Shown one piece after another: positions 25,481-36,717 of a stretch of DNA of 64,000 nt. The position numbers and the translations under genes were made by a program. This DNA is from Epinephelus fuscoguttatus (Eukaryota; Chordata; Actinopteri; Perciformes; Serranidae). Positions within the stretch are counted from its first letter, which is position 1. Every line of letters begins with the position of its first letter. Under the pieces are notes generated by a model, which worked only from the letters and a program-made list of their open reading frames with translations, had not been told where the DNA came from and did not search any database. The stretch lies in contig NC_064773.1 of NCBI RefSeq assembly GCF_011397635.1, positions 30,575,449 to 30,639,448 on the forward strand, written 5' to 3'.

Positions 25481-25945
25481 GTGACCAAGATTTATTGCAA
25501 TTGTTTCATTTATATTTACCTTTTTTTTTATTGTGCAACACCCCTTTTCAAAACTTTAAAATTTTAAATTTCAGGCATACCGTGGCACTTCCCCCCTAGA
25601 CAATTAAATCTGATAATGTCACTTTTCATAATGTTTTGGATAATTGCCATGAATTGCCAATTATCAGAAAAATAGAATAATGTTTCACAGAATTAGTTTC
25701 TTTTTATGATCTCACAATTTCTTGGTTAATTAACACATCAATGTGTATTCATCCATACTTAATGTTTGTATTGTTGTGGTGTATTATAAATATCTATTGT
25801 AATTTTGGCACACAGGGAATTCAGTGCAGAATTTGGTTGTGCTTCCAAATAAACTGAGTTACCCAAAATGTAATGTTGAGTTTCCAATTTCAAATCAGGA
25901 GAAGAGTTGTCTCCAATTACATTTTTGTGCAAATTAAGAAACTTT

Positions 25946-25951
25946 TTTATT
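25946..25951 (-). terminator. candidate poly(A) signal of TRIM gene 2
   Basis: AATAAA on the minus strand, about 345 bases past the stop, in sequence nearly identical to that around 18645-18650. The proximal signal of gene 1 has no counterpart here. Confidence 0.5.
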
Positions 25952-26294
25952 TAAAACTCTTTGGAGACTGATTTTACAGCTCCCAAACCCTCACAGAGTA
26001 AAGCAGTGACACCACACAGGCTCCACCAAGGATCTTGAGTATTTCTCTGGCGCCTCCCAGTGGAGCAGAACCAACAGTGCACTAACCCTTGATGGACAAA
26101 TGTTCTCTTTAGGTATTCTGTAGTACATCTGAAGAGTTTTGCAGTCTAAAATTTACATTGTTAATAAATTCAGTGTTTACTTTAGATTTTGAGAAACATA
26201 AAAAAGACAAATAGAAAACCCCACAAAAACCACAGGAAACTCAAACACCCGTGAGGTGATTTAGCTCATTTACATGACAGTGACTCTGATTAGT

Positions 26295-27935
26295 CTAATC
26301 ACTGTGATAACTGGAACAAATAGTTAAGGGAGTGGAGTTTTTACCATCACTATTATGCCATGGATTGAAATATGGGTAGAGCTTCTCAGTAAACCTACAG
26401 CCAGTAAAGGAGTAGATGAGAGCTGCAGCATCAATGTCATAAAAGGAGACCAGACCCTCTGCATAATCCACAAACACCCCCACCCTCTGAGGCTTTGACT
26501 TGAGAGAGAGATGGATTGAAGGGCCAGCACAGGCTTCATACTGATTTCTTTTACTCATGCATACAGTCCAGTAGCCATTTGTTGGGGACAAAGTGATGAA
26601 GGTGTCCTTTCTGTTGACAGACTCTCTGGCCACTCCTAAAGTCCAGGCAGTCTTCCCTTTGACTTGGACTTCATAGTAAAATCTTCCCACAGAGAAACTC
26701 TGCTTTCCTAGGACAGAATATAAAGAAAATCTCTTTGGGTTGTCGAGAAGATTCTGCTTCATGTCACCATAACTGACTTGCTTCCCATCATCAGACAGGA
26801 TGAGATGGTGATTTGCTGTTTCAGGATCAAGAGTCACATCCACTGCAAACTGCTGGACCCTCTTCACCTCAAGGTTGGCACACAGCCTTTTAACCTCTTT
26901 ACTGAGTGTCCCCTCCAGCTGAGTCACAGTACTCCTAACAGCGCCCTCACATGATGAGTGAACTCTGACCTCCGTCCAGTCCTTGGTGGGTTGAAACGGA
27001 TTCAAGGACAGGAGGCTTTGGAGAAGCAGGAGGTGGTCTTCAGTGCGTGAGAGCTGCTCCAGCTCAGAGCTTCTCTTCATCAGCTCAGAGATCTCCTCTT
27101 CAAGCTCTTTGATGAAGCCTTCTGCCTGTTTCTCTGTTGTGTTGTGCCTCTCTTTAATCATCTCAATCAGATCAGCCAGACTTCCCTCAACAGACTGGAT
27201 CAGATCAGTGAAGACCTGCACGCTCGCTGCTGTCTGTTTCTCTGCATCTTCCTTGCTGAGCTCCACTGACTTTTTGAACTGCTTGATCTTCAGTTGTCTC
27301 TCCTGGATCATCTGCTGAACTTTAGCCTCTATCTTTCCAAGTTTAGCTTTCTTTCCTTCATATTCATCTTTCAGAGAAATGACATGATGTCTCTTGTGAC
27401 TTGACTCAGTGCAGAACTGACACACACATATCTGGTCAGTCTTGCAGAACAGCTCCAGAGGTCTATTATGCTTCTTACACATCCTGCTCTCCAGGTTCTC
27501 CACAGGATCAATCAGCGTATGTATTTTCAGGCCTGTGACTCTCCGGTGAGGCTCCAGGTGAGTCTCACAGTAGGAGGCCAGACACACCAGGCAGGACTTC
27601 AGGGCCTTCGTCTGGGTTTCAGTGCAGACGTCACAGAGAACTTCTCCTGTGTCTGCTCGGTGCTGCTGTGAGCTGCTGTTGGCTTTTATTTTAACTGACT
27701 GTCTGAATCGAGCAGCCATCTCAGATATAAAAGTGTTGACATGCAGTTCAGGTCTTCTATCAATCTGTTTTTTACATACAGGGCACTTAGTCTGGGCATT
27801 AATATTCCAGTGATGTGTGATGCAGGTCTTGCAGAAGTTGTGTCCACATGGTATGGTGACTGGATCAGTGAACACATCCAGACAGATGGAGCACAGAAAC
27901 TGATCTTCAGAGAGGAGACTGCTGGCTGCTGCCAT
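26295..27935 (-). CDS. TRIM gene 2: bloodthirsty/TRIM39-like E3 ubiquitin ligase
   Basis: Intact 546-residue paralogue with the same layout as gene 1: RING (CSIC, CGH, CKTC and CPVC ligand groups at about 15-54), B-box 1 (about 101-139), B-box 2 (about 153-184), coiled coil, PRY-SPRY (about 365-546). The SPRY half is almost identical to gene 1; the clearest differences are in the second half of the RING (KCPVCKKQI instead of QCPICNKQF) and in the linker before the PRY. The start is the ATG at 27935, directly after an acceptor AG. The CDS is one exon. The inferred 5' intron is 5.7 kb and heavily invaded by transposons. Its promoter region has lost the ISRE seen for genes 1 and 3, so expression may differ. 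Predicted role: cytoplasmic ubiquitin ligase in innate immunity. Confidence 0.95.
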   Translation of the reverse strand: MAAASSLLSEDQFLCSICLDVFTDPVTIPCGHNFCKTCITHHWNINAQTKCPVCKKQIDRRPELHVNTFISEMAARFRQSVKIKANSSSQQHRADTGEVLCDVCTETQTKALKSCLVCLASYCETHLEPHRRVTGLKIHTLIDPVENLESRMCKKHNRPLELFCKTDQICVCQFCTESSHKRHHVISLKDEYEGKKAKLGKIEAKVQQMIQERQLKIKQFKKSVELSKEDAEKQTAASVQVFTDLIQSVEGSLADLIEMIKERHNTTEKQAEGFIKELEEEISELMKRSSELEQLSRTEDHLLLLQSLLSLNPFQPTKDWTEVRVHSSCEGAVRSTVTQLEGTLSKEVKRLCANLEVKRVQQFAVDVTLDPETANHHLILSDDGKQVSYGDMKQNLLDNPKRFSLYSVLGKQSFSVGRFYYEVQVKGKTAWTLGVARESVNRKDTFITLSPTNGYWTVCMSKRNQYEACAGPSIHLSLKSKPQRVGVFVDYAEGLVSFYDIDAAALIYSFTGCRFTEKLYPYFNPWHNSDGKNSTPLTICSSYHSD

Positions 27936-28398
27936 GTCTAACAACAAAAGGGAAAGTGTGAAATATAAACAATTAAATAACAGACAATATTAAAATATCA
28001 GCAAATGTCATGTTGAGACAAGTTCTGTTACAAATCACTAAAGTACAGAAGCAGAGAATGGCTGTGCTTGCAGTCAATTTGAATTCTATTTAGAGAAAAC
28101 AAGCTTTATCTCAAGATAACAAGAATATCAACCTGTCATTACGAGAAACCAAAAGGTTGTTTGTTAAGTTGTTTCCTCTTACTACTCATGTTATCAGAGA
28201 TCAGGAGTGCTATGCCTGCATGATAGTATCATGACAACTGCAGCAACAAATGTAAGCTGAAAATATCAGATGAGGTGCAATCGGGTGACTGCCCCTGTAG
28301 GAGGGTAGTAAAATGGAGCAGAGTGAGAGGGTGTGGGTGCCTCTCGGGTGTTTGGGTATTTTGCACTCATACCGGTGCCATTTGCAGATCATTTACTG

Positions 28399-28960
28399 CA
28401 GGGGTGTCAAACTCATTTTCACCAAGGGCCACATCAGCATAATGGCTGCCCTCAAAGGGCCAGATGTAACTTATAAATGTAACTAAATGTAACCAAATGT
28501 AATGTAAAATAAATGTAACTACTCCTTAATGTTAAATAACTTTGAATTTATTACTTATTCAAGTTACAAATATTACAGTTGCATAGAAAAAAATATGTTT
28601 GCTTGTTGCTCTGTTATAACATAAATCCTTTTAATTTGTCAGGTTATGAAACCCACATAACTCCATCAATCAAGGATCAAACTATCCAAGTGAATAAAGA
28701 AAAATAACATCAAACACAAGTTATGACATTAACTTTGTTCAAAACGGGTTAGGATGTGGAAACACTGCCGTCTAGTGGCGGGAAGCCGTCACTTCGCGGG
28801 TAACATAATCGACATGCATTGTGGGAAATGTAGTTTTTGGTCAAATCATGCTTTTGACCTATTTATTTTTAGACAATCAGACCTTTTAAGCTCTCGCGGG
28901 CCACATAAAATGACGTGGCGGGCCACATTTGGCCCGCGGGCCTTGAGTTTGACACATATG
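28399..28960 (+). mobile_element. hAT MITE with perfect 8-bp target duplication
   Basis: Inverted ends CAGGGGTGTCAAACTCA and, read in reverse, CATATGTGTCAAACTCA. The inner ends hold 'GGGCCACAT' and 'GGCCCGCGGGCC' wording typical of fish hAT elements. Perfect 8-bp repeats ATTTACTG at 28391-28398 and 28961-28968. No transposase. It sits only in the gene 2 intron. Confidence 0.9.
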
Positions 28961-29455
28961 ATTTACTGCTACTTACACAAGATAGACAGCTCAGAGGGAG
29001 GTTCCTGCATGAGAAAGGGCGAAGGGAGTGTTAACAGGTATATAAGAGTGATTCGCTTAAGGGGGGACATTGTTGCAGCCTTCATATTTGCCATAAAGTA
29101 TGCTTTATGCTATAGCTAGCTAACAGCTTTCCCCATTTCAAACAATGCTTTTTGTAAGCTAACGTTAGTGACTGGAATGTTTGCAATAAGCCACAAGCTA
29201 ACGTACAATCTCATCTTAAGATTTCTACCTTCAATTATACAAATGGTTATATGATGTATAAAGTTAGCTCGTACGCTAATATTACTCATTCTAAGTAGCA
29301 AACATCAGTTAAGTAGCCCATACAGTGGTTAGTTAGCTAGCTAGCATATAACATACTTACAAGGGATTTCAAAATATAAGTTAAAGTTTTTTCCTTTTTA
29401 ACCTAGCACACGAGCAATTAGTTTGCCTTGTGCCGTTAAAATATTGTTTACTTTA

Positions 29456-30791
29456 CAGGGTACCCGCGGATCCTTGAAAAGTCTTAAAAAGTCTTAAATT
29501 CATGTATCTAAAAGTAAGGCCTGAAAATGTCAAATTCATTAGAAATGTCTTAAATTGGTCTTAAATTCATGACTCAAAGGTCTTAAATTTGTTGCGGAAG
29601 GAATATTTAATCTGACTTCTTTTCTTTTTTTTTTATTCTCGCGGCACTTTTCTGTGAGTGTCCATGCGCCATCCAATAACGGCACGCGCTGGCGGTAGCA
29701 CATACACAATGAATGGGTTTGTCAGCGGAGGTCTGCGCTTTGCGCGCTCTGTGTGGAAAGGGCTTAACGGCGCGCGCTGGCCACCTGCCACTCAATATGC
29801 TGCTGTAGTGGTTTGTTTTCCAGACATGTGAGTATCTTTGAGCAGTGAAAGTTATTATTTATGACTTTTTACTTGTCAGCAGTGATTTGTTTTCCACAGA
29901 GCTCTACGTGCGAGCATTTTACACGCATTTGCGACTAAAAATAGTTTTGTGCCAGCAAAATAAATCATTCAGCACGCAGTGCGAGTCCAGATTTCAACCA
30001 GCAGCAGAAACGAAAGGCGAATCATGCAGGTTGTGGGTTGAACGGGGGTCACAGACAGGAATACGGTGGTCAAATAGCCTACGGCGGCTCTGCGGTGCAA
30101 AATAACGGCTTACCGGCGGCGACAGAGAAATCCGACCCCAGGTCCAGTAGCCTAATTTCCTCTTTTGTTGGCGTTTGCCGTTCACATTTCTCTCTCTGTG
30201 GCAGGTAACAGTCCACAAACCTCACCGCACTTTAGGGACTGTTCTTTACTTATGAAGGGACTGTTCTTTTCTTGTCAGGGGAGGAGGGTGGCTGGTTGAT
30301 TTTTATTTTATTTATTTATTTTATTTTGAACCCCCCTATGTTAATCACTTATTGATGCTGTTTTTCTATGAATAAGTCAATAAATAATTTATTTCATTGA
30401 AATATCATTGATGTATTATAGAAAAGTGATTTATCTTTTTATAAATGACAAAAGGCACATCTGCCTGATTTTTGTTGTGGTATCATGATACTACTCAGAA
30501 CTGTGATACTTTCACTGGTATTGTACCGTGGGTCCCAATTTTGGTACTGTGACAACACTAGATGTCACAACCATTCCATTCGGAGTTGTGCAGTGAAGTG
30601 GCTCGGGTGCCACTTGCAAAAGTGTTCCCCCACTTCTAATTTTACAAGTTAAGCACTGGTTATAGTACAGCGGGATCCCCCAACCATGGCTTATATTTAT
30701 AGTTTTTTCGGTCTTAAATTCCATTCAAGGTGGCATTAAAAAGGTCTTAAAAAGTCTTAAATTTAATTAACTGAAACCTGCAGATACCCTG
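29456..30791 (+). mobile_element. TIR DNA transposon ('CAGGGTA', 'gtcttaaa' rich), 5-bp flanking repeat
   Basis: Ends CAGGGTACCCGCGGATCC and, in reverse, CAGGGTATCTGCAGGTTTC, each followed by repeated 'AGTCTTAAA' type subterminal motifs. Flanked by CTTTA at 29451-29455 and 30792-30796. CAGGG termini suggest hAT; a 5-bp duplication would fit the hAT5 group (inference). The interior (29640-30230) is richer in GC and CpG than its surroundings and may be captured DNA. No transposase recognised. Confidence 0.7.
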
Positions 30792-30939
30792 CTTTAATAT
30801 GGCCGGAGGTAGCTTTAGGTAAACATCTGCTCCTTCTAAAGATAATTTCTGATTTCTTATGACTTATTAAGAGATACAAACACATTCAGCAAACATTTAA
30901 CTTAATTCAGTATTAACTGTAGCTCCATGTAAAGTGAAT

Positions 30940-31435
30940 AAATGTGATCTTTCCGGGGTCTGCCCATTGGTCCGGCAGCCCATTGGTCTGACAGCCCATT
31001 GGTCCGACCATATTAAACCCATTGTTCCGAAGTCCTGTTTTCCGAAATCATCATGATGCCCTGTGGTTAAGGTCTGGTTAGGTTTAGGCACAAAAACCAC
31101 TTCGTTAGGGTTAGAAAAAGATCATGGTGTGGGTTAAAATGAAAAAGAAAGTGGCAAACACACAAGCCTTTCCCAGCTGACCCAGAGCTGGTCACGGCGC
31201 ACCATCAAGGCAGAAATACGCCCGCCGGGAGCCGTTCAGCACTGCGAAGAGCTCCCCACACAACCCGGACCCCAGAGTTAATAACAGGAGGTTATGGTGT
31301 TTCATTCTCTCCTCTCTATGACACTTGTATCTCGACCAGTAACTTACTTTTGTTATTATTTTGCACATATCAGAACAACGGGACGTCGGACTAATGAGAG
31401 GTCAGAACAATGAGAGGTCGGAACAATCCTACGGC
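30940..31435. mobile_element. 'CCCATTGGTCCGAC' element, copy A
   Basis: Left end has three tandem units of about 17 bases like GCCCATTGGTCCGACAG. The right end has inverted, more diverged units (GGTCGGAACAATG type). The middle has 'aaggtctggttaggtttagg' and 'cacaaaaaccac'. Same family as 42748-43080 and 43275-43621, but in opposite orientation in its middle part. Confidence 0.7.
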
Positions 31436-31639
31436 ACCATGTTTCCCAGCTAATCCTCTGCAACTCTGCATTAACGACACAGTTTACACGTTTTTTAACT
31501 TCTGATTTATTAAATATTGTTCTGAGCAAAACATGATGCAGAATTTAGCAGCAGCCTTCAGTAATAATAATATAATGTAGTGGTAAAAGAAATAACTTTT
31601 AGTGTTCATTTATTTTATATGATTTAGAGGAAGTACAGT

Positions 31640-32150
31640 AAATCAGTAACACATTCTCAGCCCTTATGACTAAATACATATTTCAAGGTATGTTGCTGAG
31701 TTTATTTTATAATGAGCAATTGTAGGTTGAAAATGAAGTCAGACGGGGAAAGGTTATGAAACGTTATGATGAAGCATATAGATGCATCACTTCACTTCAA
31801 CGCATACAATGATAACTTATGATACATGGACTATTAAAACATACTATTAGTACAGTTGATTGTTGAGATGTGTATAGGCAAGTAGGCCTATAGGTACTCA
31901 TAATGCATCATAAGCCCCATCACTCAGCCTTTAGTTTATAACTAGTCAAGAGCATCCATAAGACACTTGACACTTATGATCAATTATAAATCACATCTAT
32001 AATGTTTTATGACTATTAATAGAGTGCATCAAGAAGCAGTAGGTGTGTTTATGGGTGCAGTCATAGACCATTATAAATGCATTAATTCACTATGAATGGC
32101 ATTATAATGCATTATAGATGTGGTCTTCACAGAAACTGTTACCAAAAATG
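31640..32150. repeat. dispersed repeat shared with the gene 3 intron (43860-44300)
   Basis: Wording such as 'gaaacgttatgatgaagca', 'cattataaatgcattaattc' and 'cattataatgca' recurs in the same order at 43900-44290. Shared position shows the insertion predates the split of units 2 and 3. Confidence 0.65.
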
Positions 32151-33032
32151 GCTTGAAGTTTCAATTAGTTATAAAACATTTGTTTACCTTAAAATGACCC
32201 TTCAGTTTTTATTTCTTTAAGGGTCATTCTGACTGATAATAATGATAATACCATGACACCATGAAACTGCAACGGTTATCATACTATGAAAATCTCGTAC
32301 CACTTCAACCCTAAGTGCAGTATTGCATGTTGTGCACTGAGGGGGATGTGTTTTTGGTGTGAGCAGCAGTGCAGAGTCCTGTTGCAGTGTCCTAAAGGGT
32401 GTAATTGCTCCAGGGTGATCAAGATTGGCTTGATCCCATGCACTTGAAGGGGAGTGTAGGGCTCAGCCTGTGTCTGCTGTACGTGTGTGCAAGGCTGTTG
32501 GCTGCTTGAATTTGTGCTAATGAAGATTATTTTCTGTTACTCCTGGGTTTCCTCCTCATTTAATGGGTGCACAGTAGAAACATCCTGTGTACGGGCTCTC
32601 TACATCTCACATCAATGGCAAGGTTTATGACAACATTAGAAAACAAGATTGTGCTCTAATATTGCAGCAAACAAAACTACACATCTTGACAGTTGTTCAG
32701 TTATGAATCCACCCAGACAGTTATGGCAGTGGTCTTAAAGGCTAAAATCAGTATGATCCAACTAGTTATTCATTTTTGTGATCTTGTGATCTTGAGATCT
32801 TGTAAACTGCAAGACTCAAGTCATGTTCTCATAGAGGTATCATAACAGCTTTATCCATCATCATATTAGTTCAATATATTTTTTATTGCAAATGTGTGGC
32901 TGTGAAATCGAAAGTTAATTTGAAAGAGCACATGTCACCATCTGTGATGCGTTCAAAGCCAGCTCCCGACATCAGGAAAAACTTCATCTGGTTCTAAATG
33001 GGAGTGACACTTTAAACTCCTCCCCCTCTCTG

Positions 33033-33034
<2 letters not shown>

Positions 33035-33085
<51 letters not shown>
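33035..33085. repeat. (CA)n microsatellite
   Basis: CA run of about 51 bases. The surrounding 250 bases are also found at 22920-23120 and 36050-36300, a partial extra copy of the spacer within the gene 2 intron. Confidence 0.96.
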
Positions 33086-33092
<7 letters not shown>

Positions 33093-33644
33093 CTGTAGAT
33101 TGCTACAGTAGTCAAACCAGGTTGACTAAGATGCAGAACTTGAATTACATCATTCCTGAAACAGTAAACATAATGAGAGAGAACATCCACTCCCCTAACT
33201 TATACTCGATAATAGTTATCTCGAGAAATCAGCCTTTAGTTTTGTTCATGAAGACATAAATCAACCATTTACAACAAGAAAACAAGCTTTGTTATCTTGA
33301 GATTTAAAAACAACTTGTGATTTTGAGATTACACAAAAATAATTGCAAGCGCAGCCGCTTTCAGCATCTAAAACATTTAACCAGGCAGTAAGTCAGTATT
33401 GTAGCCTGCATTGTCTTGAAAGAGACCACAGATCACCTGTCAACCCATAACAGACAACTTGAGTGTCAAGAGAGGTAGACAGCCCATCTACAGCTCACCT
33501 TTTAATACTAGCAAGTGAGACATAAATATCCTACTGTGTCTTAGAAGACAACCAATGAAGGAGGCCTCACAAAAAGCAGCATGTCAGACTTCTTGGTATA
33601 GTTGTCCCTGTGAGAGTATTCCTTCTTCTCTCAGCTGTACTTAC

Positions 33645-33712
33645 TTGAACTTAGAGGCTCCACTGTAGGCGACTGTTGACCTGAAGTTGTTTGCTGAGAG
33701 AGACAAAGAGTG
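33645..33712 (-). other. untranslated first exon of TRIM gene 2 (inferred)
   Basis: Donor CAA|GTAAGTAC at the 3' border, matching CAA|GTGAGT in the other copies. The exon sequence is conserved with 22493, 46372 and 59334. Transcription start not determined. Confidence 0.5.
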
Positions 33713-33780
33713 AAACTGTCACTGACTGTGAAACACTCCTCTCTTCAGAGCGTTGCTCCACCTCCTCATGCAGGTCAGCT
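33713..33780 (-). promoter_or_regulatory. TRIM gene 2 proximal promoter, ISRE deleted
   Basis: Compared with genes 1, 3 and 4, about 55 bases between the exon-1 region and the conserved 'GAAACACTCCTCTCTTC' stretch are missing, including the whole ISRE. Nothing resembling GAAANNGAAA remains within this interval. Confidence 0.6.
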
Positions 33781-33805
33781 GGTTTTTTCTTTGGCTATCT
33801 CTTTC

Positions 33806-35784
33806 CACAGGTGGGGGACACGAGTCCAACTAGAGTTGCAAATTTAAGGACCTGAGACTTGCTTGACTGATACCAATGAAAGACTCAACTTGACTTTGAC
33901 TTGACATGGATGACTAAAAAGGACTTGATTTAAAAAAAACATGTAAAACTTATGGGGTGCTGTTTGTAAAGTGGCTAACACTGAAATTAACAGCAAGATT
34001 CTGCCACATTTAGCTTCAAACAATGTTTAAAAAAGTGGTGTGAATTTTTTAAAGTCATTACATTTACAGCAATATATTAAATATGTTAAATATAATGTCA
34101 CATCTAAATATTAAATGTTAAATCTAAATATTAAATGTTAAATCCATATCTAAATGTTAAATGACACTAAAACTCAAAGTACACATCAAATAGAATTTCT
34201 CCAAACATGATTTCTGTCATTATAGGTAGTTCTTATCATGCTGATATATGTTCGAGTGTTCATTTTCTCCAATTAGTTTGGTTTTAATTCATTATTTGAT
34301 GCTAAACACAGTCTGACCACCCGGGCTTTTATTTTGGTACACACTACAGTGTGCATTTGCATATTAGCTAAATATTTAGTTTCACCAAGCATGTTAAGAT
34401 GTAACATTTAACACGTAGATTTAACATTTATATTTATATTTAACATTTATATTTAGATTCAACATTTAAGTTTAACATTTATTATTTAGATTTAACTGTG
34501 ACATTATTTTAACATATTTCAAATATTGCTGTAAATGTGGTAAAAAGTGACCTTAAAAAATTCACACCACTTATTTAAGCGTTGTTTGAAGCTAAATGTG
34601 GCAAATGTTGCTGTTTTACAAATGGCACCCCATAAGTACTTGCATTTTTCTAGATGTTGAGAAGTTTCATTTTGTTTTTAAATATGATGATGCACAGATA
34701 TTCGTGCTCACACTACCACAGCTCTGTCCCCCTGCCCACAGCTCTCCTCAGAGGAATGGCAGTATGTTTGTAATGACTGTCCCTGTCTGCTGTCCCAACA
34801 TAACTTCACTATCCGAGAGTGCGTGTGTGCATGCATCCATGTGCCATGAAGTAGTATCTCCAGAGCCTTTTTTTTTGGCCTCCCATTCCTGCTCAGCTCG
34901 CCTTTGGGGATTTTAACAGTGTGTTATTATCTCACCTGCTCTCTGACTGCAGCAGGTATGTTATTGAGTGGAGTCTTTCACCCTGACCACAGGGCTTGGA
35001 GTAAGAGAGGAAGCATTTAGATCCTTTACTCTCGTAAAAGTAACTAATACCACACTGTTTAAATACTCTGTTAAGTCAAAGTCCTGCATTTAATATGATA
35101 TTTAAGTAAAAGTATGTGAGCACGATCAGTAAAATGTACTTAAAGTATTACAAGTAAAAGTACTGTAAAATGTCCCCTGTGACTGTTGTAGTCTGCTACT
35201 ATATATGATCTCATTAGATTATTATGACACACACATTAATGTAAAAGCAAAATTTTACTGTTGTAGTTGGTTGAGGTGGAGCTCATTTTGAACCAATAAC
35301 TAAATGATTCTTTTTTTATGGGTTTATCTGGTGATTATTTTCTCCATTAATCGATTGATTGTTTGGTTTGTAAAAATTCTGGAAATAGTGAGAGATAGCT
35401 ACACACTTACCCAGAGCCCAAAGTGACACATTCATAATGTTTGTTTTGTCCACCAACAGTTCAAACCTCAACATTAAAACCAATTAAAGAATATTTTTTT
35501 AAAAAGCAGCAAAAAAATCATCACATTTTTGAAGCTGGAGCCATGAAATGTTTTTGCATTACAAAAAGACGCAAATTTATTTTCTGTCAGGACAATAACA
35601 GACTCATAGTTCCAGCTGTACCTGAACATTTTCTGAGTTTGTGAGTATGACTTGACTTGTGACTTGCTTGACCTGAGCAATGACTTGACTCAACTTATAG
35701 AAAGAACTCAACTGGCTTGATTTTCACCACAGTGACTTGAAACTTGCTTGAGACTTGTACATGTGTGACTTACTCCCACCTTTG
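33806..35784 (+). mobile_element. hAT element, 1979 bp, perfect 8-bp target duplication
   Basis: Ends CACAGGTGGGGGACAC and, in reverse, CAAAGGTGGGAGTAAGTCAC. TCTCTTTC repeats at 33798-33805 and 35785-35792. Subterminal 'gacttgacttgagac' motifs match the element at 6951-7735. Units 1 and 4 show the empty site. Unit 3 has the same left junction (46592), so the insertion came before units 2 and 3 separated. A palindromic element is nested at 33948-34637, and an old repeat lies at 35330-35500. Confidence 0.85.
33948..34637. mobile_element. palindromic (foldback) MITE nested in the hAT element
   Basis: Arms of roughly 220 bases (about 33948-34170 and 34410-34637) are inverted copies. Both begin ACTTATGGGGTG, pass 'CCACATTTAGCTTCAAACAA' and 'AGTGGTGTGAATTTTT', and end in 'TAAATGTTAAAT' runs. 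The matching place in unit 3 lacks it, so it is younger than the host hAT insertion. RNA from here could fold into a long hairpin. Confidence 0.8.
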
Positions 35785-36178
35785 TCTCTTTCAGGTTTGT
35801 AAATTATTATGGTGACTTTACCAAAAGATGAACTGATTTCATTTCATATTGAAATTACAAAGTAAGACTAATTTCCACCTGAAATGTCACATTTGAGTCA
35901 ATAGTCCTGTTTAATGGTTAGAAATGCAGATCTACACTGTAGAGAAAACACAAGACAAACACACAATGAGAGATGAGATGCTGAAAACTGAGAGACCCAT
36001 GTCATGTCAGAGGTATCATAACAGCTTTAACCATCATCATATTAGTTCAATGTCATTTTTTATTGTAGATGTGTGACTGTGGAATTGAAAATTGATTTGA
36101 AAGGGCATATGTCACCATCTGTGATGCATTCAAAGCCAGCTCCCAGCATCAGAAAAAAAAATCATCTAAAGGGCAGTG

Positions 36179-36179
<1 letters not shown>

Positions 36180-36229
<50 letters not shown>
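36180..36229. repeat. (CA)25 microsatellite
   Basis: Pure CA run of 50 bases at the conserved microsatellite position of the spacer. Confidence 0.97.
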
Positions 36230-36232
<3 letters not shown>

Positions 36233-36371
36233 CACTGCTACAGTAGATGGCTGTTGAAACCAGGTTGACTAAGATGCCGAACTTGAATTACATCATTCCT
36301 GAAACAGTAAACATAATGAGAGAGAACATCCACTCCCATAACTAATACACAATATTAGTTTAAACTCTTAA

Positions 36372-36717
36372 GGCTCTAGTTTCCCGGGGCAACGCAGGGT
36401 GGCGCAGGTTGGCGAACCCTGCGCAGAGCTAGTTTCGAGCAGTGCTCTCTTCTGCCATGGCAAATTGAGTAAACTCTCATTACGCCTTCACGCGGCGCAT
36501 TTACGGGCGAGGAGAGGGGCTCATTTGATTGGTGTGATGTGTGTAAAACCCACTCCACGCCTTCTCTCCTCCCTCTTTCCGACTTGTGCCGGTAGGAGGG
36601 ACAGAGGTGGGAAAGAGGAGTAGTGTGCTAAACTTACAAAATCTGCCTGGCCACACCCATTTGGCGAAGCGCAGGTGCGCTGCGCCCCCGCCTCGCCTGG
36701 TCTGCCAAACTAGAGCC
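36372..36717. mobile_element. GC-rich TIR MITE ('GGCTCTAGTTT')
   Basis: Begins GGCTCTAGTTT and ends AAACTAGAGCC, an 11-bp perfect inverted repeat, with CpG-rich sequence inside. The matching place in the gene 1/2 spacer (about 23250) runs through without it. The target duplication is not clear. Confidence 0.75.

Larger units (their letters stand above)
22660..25945. other. spacer between TRIM gene 1 promoter and gene 2 3' end
   Basis: Paralogous to the spacer blocks at 17100, 36050 and 48060. Holds (CA)n at 23087-23120, an hAT MITE at 23914-24601 and a repeat at 25095-25480. The stretch 25480-25945 matches 18190-18645 closely. No gene seen. Confidence 0.7.
27938..33644 (-). other. 5' intron of TRIM gene 2 (inferred)
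   Basis: From donor CAA|GTAAGTAC (GT at 33644-33643) to the acceptor before 27935. TIR-element arms remain at about 28045-28150 and 33225-33375. Between them lie the elements listed next. The stretch 32150-32870 matches 44310-45720 of the gene 3 intron. No coding exon seen. Confidence 0.6.
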
